Below, piece by piece: positions 25,136 to 29,964 of a stretch of 29,964 nt of DNA. Positions within the stretch are counted from its first letter, which is position 1, and each line of letters begins with the position of its first letter. The notes under the pieces are model-generated. The model had not been told where the DNA came from. It made no database searches and was given only the letters and a program-made list of their open reading frames with translations. Made by a program: the position numbers and the translations under genes. This stretch comes from Suilimivivens sp964614185 (GTDB taxonomy: Bacteria; Bacillota; Clostridia; Lachnospirales; Lachnospiraceae), in assembly GCA_964614185.1 (NCBI GenBank), contig CAZTKJ010000034.1:1-29964 (forward strand). Reading direction: 5' to 3'.

Positions 25136-25533
25136 ATTTCCTCCAGTTCCTTAAGAGATATTTTCTTTTCAATGGCAAAAATGGCCGCCGCATCTTCTCT
25201 TCTTCTGGGATACAGAATCTCCTTTCTGCCGATTTTAAGCAGCCGGTTCGTTTCTTCCAGAGACAGTCCCAGTAAAACTGCCAACCGTATCAGCAGATTC
25301 CTGGTGGGTTTTCTCGTACCGTTAAACATTTGATAACCGTAAGAACGCTCTATGGAAAGTTTTTTAACTACATCTTTGACCTCCAATTGATGTTCTGCCA
25401 GAATATCGCAAAGATAAATGGAAATATCCGGACAAGTGTATTCTTTCCCCTGCAGAAACGTTACTTCATCTGCTTTTTCTTCTTTGATCCTGCAAATCAA
25501 TTCTTCCGTACTTACCATAGATCTGCCTTCCAT
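25120..25533 (-). CDS. Helix-turn-helix protein coupled to the kinase
   Basis: The 137-residue product has an XRE-like helix-turn-helix around residues 45-100: YLCDILAEHQLEVKDVVKKL, then SIERSYGYQMFNGTRKPTRN and LLIRLAVLLGLSLEETNRLL. The order of helices and the 'G.RKP....L..LA..L.L' pattern fit this family. A C-terminal helical tail (KKISLKELEEIWENL) follows. Its gene overlaps the kinase gene by 16 bases, so both are made together and the kinase may phosphorylate or otherwise control it. Two start codons are possible (25533 and 25518), each with a purine-rich site upstream. The MATE gene ends only 19 bases upstream, so the unit may be transcribed from further back. Confidence 0.8.
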   Translation of the reverse strand: MEGRSMVSTEELICRIKEEKADEVTFLQGKEYTCPDISIYLCDILAEHQLEVKDVVKKLSIERSYGYQMFNGTRKPTRNLLIRLAVLLGLSLEETNRLLKIGRKEILYPRRREDAAAIFAIEKKISLKELEEIWENL

Positions 25534-25552
25534 ATATCTGCCTCACTTTCTT

Positions 25553-26920
25553 CTATCCAATCTTCTGCAGCGTTTCTTTGGAAACAATTTTCTTAATGTT
25601 GCATAAAAATAATCCCACTGCCGTTATGGCAGATAATGTATCCGATATGGGTTCTGCATAATAAATTCCCATTACCCCGAATCTAAGGGGCAGTAAAAGC
25701 GCCAGCGGAATCAGCAGGATCATCTTTCTGAATACCGCAATAAATAAAGATATTTTGGCCTGTCCAAGAGCCAGAAACGTAGGCTGTATTCCCTGCTGCA
25801 ATCCGAAAATCAGCATACCGCACATAAAAAGAGGCATTTTGTCTGCCACCAATGCAATCAGCTCTGCATCACTTGTGAACATTTTCGCAAAAAATCCCGG
25901 GAATATCATCACTAATAAAGTAGCTGATGCTGCAAATAAAAAGCAGCTGGCAATCATAGTGCGGTACAGTTTCTTGACCCTGTCAAAATTACCTGCTCCG
26001 AAATTATAACTGATAATCGGCTGCACTCCCTGGGTGAATCCTCCAAGAGGCGCCGAATACATCTGCATGACACTCTGCATAATGGTCAGGGAACCTACAT
26101 AAACATCTCCGCCATATCTTTGCAGTCCGCTGTTTAGCACAATACTGATAAGGCTTTCTGTTGCCCGCATGATAAAAGGCGATATGCCAAGGGCCATAAC
26201 ACTTCCAATAACAGCCAGATCCGGCTTCATGGCTTTTAGCTTGATCGTAAGCGTAGATCTTTTGCTTATAAGGAATCCCACTGTCCATGCAGCGCTCAAT
26301 GTCTGGGATATGACTGTTGCCCACGCTGCTCCTTCTACCCCCATCTCTAATTTGAAAATAAAAACAGGGTCCAAAATGATATTGGAGGCTGCTCCTATAA
26401 GAACTGCCAGCATAGCTGTTCTTGACTGCCCCTGGGAAATGATAAAGGCATTCAAGCCAAGGGCCAACTCTACAAATATAGTTCCTGCAAGATAAATGGA
26501 AATATAATTCATAGCATAACTTATGGTAGCGTCACTGGCTCCAAACAAATAAAGCAGCGGTTTTTCAAAAGTATAAAAGAATACCATCAGTATGATCGTA
26601 AAGAAGATCAACATGGAAACCCCATTACCTAAGATCTTTTCCGCACGTTTCCTGTCACCTTTGCCAAGCCAGATTGCTGCAAGAGGCGCTCCGCCTGCTC
26701 CCACAAAAGCTGAAAATGCTGAAATCAAAGTAATGATGGGAAAAGTCACCCCTACGCCTGTTAAGGCTTCCATTCCTACGCCTTCTATATGCCCGATATA
26801 GATTCTGTCTACAATGCTGTAAAGAATATTGATGACCTGTGCAATAATAGATGGAACTGCCATGCTAAGCATCAGCTTTCCGATTCCTTCCGTAGCCATA
26901 CGCTGTTCCTTATTTTGCAT
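25553..26920 (-). CDS. MATE family efflux transporter
   Basis: The 455-residue product has about 12 membrane helices in two related halves. MATE features include LMLSMAVPSIIAQVINILY followed by SIVDRIYIGH in helix 1, VTFPIITLISAFSAFVGAGG in helix 2, and the second-half PLGGFTQGVQPIISYNFGAG motif. Length is typical for the NorM/DinF branch. GGAGG stands near the ATG. Only 30 bases separate its start from the terminator-like hairpin after tRNA-Leu, leaving little room for a promoter, so readthrough from upstream may contribute. It is followed closely by the HTH-kinase pair. The substrate is unknown. Confidence 0.95.
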   Translation of the reverse strand: MQNKEQRMATEGIGKLMLSMAVPSIIAQVINILYSIVDRIYIGHIEGVGMEALTGVGVTFPIITLISAFSAFVGAGGAPLAAIWLGKGDRKRAEKILGNGVSMLIFFTIILMVFFYTFEKPLLYLFGASDATISYAMNYISIYLAGTIFVELALGLNAFIISQGQSRTAMLAVLIGAASNIILDPVFIFKLEMGVEGAAWATVISQTLSAAWTVGFLISKRSTLTIKLKAMKPDLAVIGSVMALGISPFIMRATESLISIVLNSGLQRYGGDVYVGSLTIMQSVMQMYSAPLGGFTQGVQPIISYNFGAGNFDRVKKLYRTMIASCFLFAASATLLVMIFPGFFAKMFTSDAELIALVADKMPLFMCGMLIFGLQQGIQPTFLALGQAKISLFIAVFRKMILLIPLALLLPLRFGVMGIYYAEPISDTLSAITAVGLFLCNIKKIVSKETLQKIG

Positions 26921-26949
26921 AAAAAGCCTCCATTTCTGCCCACAAGAAC

Positions 26950-26980
26950 AAAAAGCAGCGGTATCTTCCGATGCCGCCGC
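26950..26980 (-). terminator. Terminator after tRNA-Leu
   Basis: GCAGCGGTATC (26955-26965) pairs with GATGCCGCCGC (26970-26980), with one mismatch and one G-T pair, around a TTCC loop. On the minus strand it ends in TTTTTG. It lies 20 bases past the 3' end of tRNA-Leu. Confidence 0.7.
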
Positions 26981-26999
26981 CTGATTTTCTAACGTATAC

Positions 27000-27081
27000 T
27001 GCGGTTAGTGGGACTTGAACCCACACGCCTCTCGGCACAAGAACCTAAATCTTGCATGTCTGCCAATTCCATCATAACCGC
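27000..27081 (-). tRNA. tRNA-Leu (anticodon UAG)
   Basis: The minus strand folds as a type II tRNA: acceptor GCGGTTA/TAACCGC with discriminator A, anticodon stem CAAGA/TCTTG with loop TTTAGGT (anticodon TAG), a long variable arm, and T arm GTGGG-TTCAAGT-CCCAC. It decodes CUA and, through U34, other CUN codons. The CCA end is not encoded. Confidence 0.95.
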
Positions 27082-27098
27082 ATTTGCCAGCATGTTAT

Positions 27099-27127
27099 AT
27101 TTTAACACATTTTCTCCATGCTGTATA
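27099..27127 (-). promoter_or_regulatory. Possible promoter of tRNA-Leu
   Basis: On the minus strand TATACA (27122-27127) and TAAAAT (27099-27104) are 17 bases apart, with the -10 ending 18 bases before the tRNA 5' end. Both match the consensus only partly. CAGCATG and CATGCTG (27088-27094, 27117-27123) flank the region as an inverted repeat. Confidence 0.4.
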
Positions 27128-27170
27128 GCCAAATCGCTTCTTCAAAACCCATTTTATTTTCATACTTCTA

Positions 27171-28103
27171 TTACATAAAGGATGCAACGCAGTATACTGC
27201 ATAAATGCCAAGAAGAAGTGCTCCCTGTACTCTGGAAGATTTCTTCCTGATCAGGATAGGCAGCAGTAAAACGGCCATTACCAACATGGCAAGCGGCATA
27301 TCCACCTTGATAGTGGAATCTTCCACAGGAATTCCTGCCACTGCCGCCGGAATACCGATTACCAAGAGCATGTTCAGAATATTGGCGCCGATAATATTGC
27401 CAAGTCCTACATTTCCAAAACCTTTTATCAAAGATACAATGGATGTAACCAGTTCAGGAAGTGAAGTGCCAAGAGCTATAAAAGTAACTGCTATGACTCT
27501 TTCCGGAACACCCAATTTTTCTGCTATAAAGATACCATTATCCACCAGCAGATTTGCTCCTACATAAAGCAGCGCTGCACAGACAACCAGAATAAGCAGC
27601 TGTTTGGGTACGGAAACATCTTCCGCCTTTTCTTCATCTTCCTCACCTTCCTGGCCGGAACGCTTAATATTCAGATAGGCATATACTGCAAAAAGCAACA
27701 GCATCACAATACCGCTTAACCGGTTATAGATACCTGTAACATATCCATATCCGTTCATAACTGCCAATACAACAAAAAAGAAAATACTACGCCACCTGAT
27801 GGAAGATACTTCCACCTGCTTTGTGGGTCTTATTAACTGTGTCAGGCCTGCAATCAGGGATGTATTGCAGATAATGGAACCAAATGCATTTCCTGCTGCT
27901 ATAGCTGCTGAACCGTTAAATGCCGCTGTAGTAGAAACCAATACCTCCGGAAGAGTTGTTCCAAGGCTTACAATGGTTGCTCCCACCACGATCTGGGGAA
28001 TGCCAAGTTTTCTGGAAATAGCTACTGCCGCATCTACCAGCCTGTCCCCGCCTAAGCAAATAAGGACAAGTCCCACTACAAATAAAATAACTGCCTGTAC
28101 CAT
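27171..28103 (-). CDS. Calcium/sodium antiporter (CaCA family, YrbG-like)
   Basis: The 310-residue membrane protein has about ten helices in two inverted halves. Each half carries the alpha-repeat ion-binding signature of Ca2+/cation antiporters: SLGTTLPE with GNAFGSIICN in the first half (residues 46-80), and ALGTSLPE with GNIIGANILN in the second (residues 210-244). A short acidic loop (residues 150-162) joins the halves. Such proteins export Ca2+ in exchange for Na+ or H+, though the ions here are unproven. GGAG precedes the ATG. The gene follows the MATE gene by 22 bases and is probably co-transcribed with it. No clear terminator lies behind it. Confidence 0.94.
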   Translation of the reverse strand: MVQAVILFVVGLVLICLGGDRLVDAAVAISRKLGIPQIVVGATIVSLGTTLPEVLVSTTAAFNGSAAIAAGNAFGSIICNTSLIAGLTQLIRPTKQVEVSSIRWRSIFFFVVLAVMNGYGYVTGIYNRLSGIVMLLLFAVYAYLNIKRSGQEGEEDEEKAEDVSVPKQLLILVVCAALLYVGANLLVDNGIFIAEKLGVPERVIAVTFIALGTSLPELVTSIVSLIKGFGNVGLGNIIGANILNMLLVIGIPAAVAGIPVEDSTIKVDMPLAMLVMAVLLLPILIRKKSSRVQGALLLGIYAVYCVASFM

Positions 28104-28125
28104 AATCTCTCTCCTTTACCTCCTG

Positions 28126-29520
28126 TTATACCTCTCCAATATGACTGATAATTTTTTTATTTATTCTTATAAGGAAGAACAATGTCATTGTCAAAGAAAC
28201 AATTTCTGCAATAGGAAACGCCCACCACACATAATTTACATTGCCAAGTCTGGAAAGCAGGTAAGCTGCCGGCAAAAGCACCACCAGCTGCCTTGCTATA
28301 GAAACGATCATACTGTATACGCCATTGCCAAGAGCCTGAAAAACAGAACCACAAATAATGCAAAAGCCTGCAAGCAAAAAGCTTAAGCTGATAGTTCTAA
28401 GTGCAGGAATTCCGATTGCCAGCATGGTTTCCGAAGCTTCAAACAAAGCAAACAGCTTTGCAGGGAACAACTGAAATACCAAGACGCCCATCAGCATAAT
28501 GCTGACGGCGTAAATGATGCTGAGCTTCATGGTTTTAATCAGCCTGTCTCTTTTTCCTGCTCCGTAATTATAGGCAATAATGGGAACCATGCCATTATTA
28601 AGCCCGAATATAGGCATAAATATAAAACTCTGTAATTTAAAGTATACACCAAATACCGCCGCTGCAGTAGAGGTAAATACCATTAATATTCTGTTCATTC
28701 CGTAAGTCATCACAGAACCGATGGCCTGCATAATAATAGAAGGAATCCCCACTGCATAGATCTGCCCGATCACTTTTTTATCCGGCCGAAAGCCTTTAAA
28801 TTCCAGGCAGATTTCCGTATTTTTCTTCTGGTTAATGAAGAATGCTAAAACAGCTGCAACGATCTGTCCAATGACTGTAGCAACGGCAGCACCCATTACA
28901 CCCATTTTCGGAAGTCCGAAATAACCGAAAATCAAAATGGGATCCAGGATAATATTAATTATAGCGCCCGTACTTTGGGTAATCATAGTATAAACTGTTT
29001 TTCCCGTTGACTGAAGCAATCTCTCAAAAATAAACTGTCCGTACATACCAAAAGAACAACAACACACCACTGTCAAATATTGATATCCGTATTCCAGAAT
29101 CTGCGTATCCGCAGTCTGGCTTCTATAAAAAGGTTTCACCACCATTAATCCTACTGCCAGAAAGATGAGATAATTGACAATCGCCAGCAGTATGCCGTTC
29201 ATGGCTACCCTGTTTGCCTTTTTAATATCTTTTTCCCCAAGGGATTTTGATAGCAGCGCATTGATACCAACACCTGTACCCGTACCCAAAGAAATCATCA
29301 AAGACTGTAACGGGAAAGCAAGGGACACAGCCGTCAATGCATTTTCATTGATTCTGGATACAAAAATACTGTCTACAACATTATAAAGTGCCTGCACCAG
29401 CATGGATATCATCATAGGCAGCGACATACTGATCAGCAGCTTATTGACCGGCATAACGCCCATTTTATTTTCTGCTCCGGCTTCCTTCCTCATTTCTTTA
29501 GCGTCCATAAAATCACTCAT
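28126..29520 (-). CDS. MATE family efflux transporter with regulated-looking leader
   Basis: The product of about 464 residues has 12 membrane helices with MATE features: LLISMSLPMMISMLVQALYN followed by VVDSIFVSRI, then GTGTGVGINALLSKSLGEKD, and the second-half IFGLNNGMVPIIAYNYGAGK. An in-frame ATG at 29574 would add 18 residues with several Cys that are unlike the family. The ATG at 29520 has GAGG close upstream and gives the usual N-terminus. The longer version would also run through a terminator-like hairpin at 29541-29566. The leader from the candidate promoter near 29690 holds three hairpins, two ending in T-runs. The CaCA gene follows 22 bases downstream. The substrate is unknown. Confidence 0.93.
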   Translation of the reverse strand: MSDFMDAKEMRKEAGAENKMGVMPVNKLLISMSLPMMISMLVQALYNVVDSIFVSRINENALTAVSLAFPLQSLMISLGTGTGVGINALLSKSLGEKDIKKANRVAMNGILLAIVNYLIFLAVGLMVVKPFYRSQTADTQILEYGYQYLTVVCCCSFGMYGQFIFERLLQSTGKTVYTMITQSTGAIINIILDPILIFGYFGLPKMGVMGAAVATVIGQIVAAVLAFFINQKKNTEICLEFKGFRPDKKVIGQIYAVGIPSIIMQAIGSVMTYGMNRILMVFTSTAAAVFGVYFKLQSFIFMPIFGLNNGMVPIIAYNYGAGKRDRLIKTMKLSIIYAVSIMLMGVLVFQLFPAKLFALFEASETMLAIGIPALRTISLSFLLAGFCIICGSVFQALGNGVYSMIVSIARQLVVLLPAAYLLSRLGNVNYVWWAFPIAEIVSLTMTLFFLIRINKKIISHIGEV

Positions 29521-29540
29521 CCTTCCTCTGTCACTGCAAA

Positions 29541-29566
29541 AAGTGCAATCTCCACAGCTTGCACTT
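29541..29566 (-). terminator. Second terminator-like hairpin in the MATE leader
   Basis: AAGTGCAA (29541-29548) pairs perfectly with TTGCACTT (29559-29566) around a 10-base loop. On the minus strand it is followed by TTTTTGCAG and then, 14 bases before the start codon region, the ribosome binding site. It could act as a terminator or block translation. Confidence 0.5.
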
Positions 29567-29601
29567 AGTCCCACTACGATTACAGCAATTTCCTATTACT
29601 G

Positions 29602-29630
29602 CAAAAAAAGAAATCAGATGACTCTGATTT
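29602..29630 (-). terminator. First terminator-like hairpin in the MATE leader
   Basis: AAATCAGA (29611-29618) pairs with TCTGATTT (29623-29630) around TGAC. On the minus strand CTTTTTTT follows, a strong T-run. No minus-strand gene lies upstream of it within the window, so it most likely acts within the MATE leader as an attenuator. Confidence 0.65.
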
Positions 29631-29657
29631 TCCTTTTTACTGAAACAGGCATACCCG

Positions 29658-29679
29658 GCAAGCAGGCGACCTGACTTGC
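29658..29679 (-). promoter_or_regulatory. Hairpin at the start of the MATE leader
   Basis: On the minus strand GCAAG-T-CAGG-TCG-CCTG-CTTGC folds into a 9-bp stem with one bulged base and a 3-base loop. It lies between the candidate promoter and the first terminator-like hairpin and could be part of a sensing structure. It matches no riboswitch class that I recognise. Confidence 0.4.
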
Positions 29680-29685
29680 ATATTT

Positions 29686-29717
29686 ATTATATTATAACGG
29701 CACATCCGGCTTGGCAA
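29686..29717 (-). promoter_or_regulatory. Candidate promoter of the MATE-CaCA transcript
   Basis: Two overlapping TATAAT hexamers (29691-29696 and 29686-29691) on the minus strand follow TTGCCA (29712-29717). The spacing is 15 bases to the first and 20 to the second, neither ideal, while TAATAT between them is at 17. The tRNA promoter on the opposite strand starts about 30 bases further. Confidence 0.45.
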
Positions 29718-29747
29718 GTACTTTTATAGAAACTTTTTAAATTTTTG

Positions 29748-29776
29748 TTGACAGAATATAAGGTATCGCATATAAT
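29748..29776 (+). promoter_or_regulatory. Consensus promoter of the tRNA-Pro/tRNA-Gly operon
   Basis: TTGACA (29748-29753) and TATAAT (29771-29776) are exactly 17 bases apart: a perfect sigma-A promoter, as is usual for stable RNA genes. The tRNA-Pro 5' end follows about 39 bases after the -10. Confidence 0.92.
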
Positions 29777-29814
29777 ATATTTTGCGTTGTGTAAGTGCAC
29801 AGAGACAAGACCAG

Positions 29815-29889
29815 CGGGGTGTGGCTCAGCTTGGCTAGAGCGCCTGGTTTGGGACCAGGAGGTCGCAGGTTCGAATCCTGTCACCCCGA
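29815..29889 (+). tRNA. tRNA-Pro (anticodon UGG)
   Basis: Acceptor CGGGGTG/CACCCCG with discriminator A, anticodon stem CCTGG/CCAGG with loop TTTGGGA (anticodon TGG), and T arm GCAGG-TTCGAAT-CCTGT give a complete 75-base tRNA. The CCA end is not encoded. Confidence 0.97.
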
Positions 29890-29913
29890 TTTATCAACGC
29901 ACATTTCGTTCAT

Positions 29914-29964
29914 GCGGGTGTAGTTCAATGGTAGAACACCAGCCTTCCAAGCTGGATACGTGGG
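29914..29964 (+). tRNA. tRNA-Gly (anticodon UCC), cut by the window edge
   Basis: The 5' part of a tRNA is visible: acceptor GCGGGTG, a D arm, anticodon stem CCAGC/GCTGG with loop CTTCCAA (anticodon TCC), and the start of the T arm. It follows tRNA-Pro by 24 bases and is probably on the same transcript. The 3' part lies outside the window. Confidence 0.93.

Noticed and set aside
27088..27123. CAGCATG/CATGCTG inverted repeat upstream of tRNA-Leu as an attachment site
   Set aside because: No integrase or duplicated tRNA end is present in the window, and the repeat surrounds a likely promoter.
29687..29884. Minus-strand open frame starting MTGFEPATSWSQTRRSSQAE over tRNA-Pro
   Set aside because: It is the reverse complement of tRNA-Pro and its promoter. 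This peptide is a familiar false annotation in many genomes.

Overview
The window looks like chromosomal DNA from an anaerobic, low-GC Bacillota of the class Clostridia, most likely a gut Lachnospiraceae. This is inferred from several signs: AT-rich intergenic DNA with AGGAGG-type ribosome binding sites; rubrerythrin beside a flavoprotein-rubredoxin; a pyrophosphate-type phosphofructokinase; several MATE exporters; tRNA genes without encoded CCA; and a giant secreted Ig-like/LRR protein. No phage, insertion sequence, CRISPR array or rRNA was seen. Almost all genes lie on the minus strand. The exceptions are an araC-clpP pair, a GH5 gene and the tRNA genes at the right edge. No gene-free stretch exceeds about 300 bases.

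Left part (1-4.7 kb): the start of a MATE exporter cut by the window edge, a DMT-type exporter, and an oxidative-stress pair (Hrb-like flavoprotein-rubredoxin, then rubrerythrin) behind a near-consensus promoter. Divergent from these is a small AraC-type regulator that overlaps a ClpP-type protease gene by four bases, followed by a cytoplasmic GH5 glycosidase. A bidirectional terminator separates GH5 from the convergent glycogen phosphorylase gene.

Middle (4.8-12.9 kb, all minus strand): glycogen phosphorylase with a LacI-family regulator just upstream. A perfect 14-bp palindrome sits between the -35 and -10 of the phosphorylase promoter, and a 12/14 copy precedes the regulator gene, so the local circuit can be read from the sequence. 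Then come a CheY-like receiver, a partner with a CheX/CheC-type phosphatase motif and four MshEN-like repeats, a PPi-dependent phosphofructokinase, an unknown lipoprotein, and a RelB/DinJ-PIN toxin-antitoxin pair.

Central block (13.0-25.5 kb): the most striking part. A 10.4-kb gene encodes a secreted protein of about 3,475 residues with a signal peptide, Pro/Glu-rich stalk, beta-helix-like segment, LRR-like segment, and about 13 tandem Ig-like domains. It has no recognisable wall anchor. Directly upstream on the same strand are a membrane Ser/Thr kinase with an unfamiliar ectodomain and, overlapping it by 16 bases, a helix-turn-helix gene. I propose this as a candidate undescribed sensing and surface-protein module.

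Right part (25.5-30 kb): a MATE exporter directly upstream of the HTH gene, tRNA-Leu(UAG), a Ca2+/Na+ exchanger-like gene, and a third MATE gene whose leader carries two terminator-like hairpins. A perfect-consensus promoter then drives tRNA-Pro(UGG) and a truncated tRNA-Gly(UCC).
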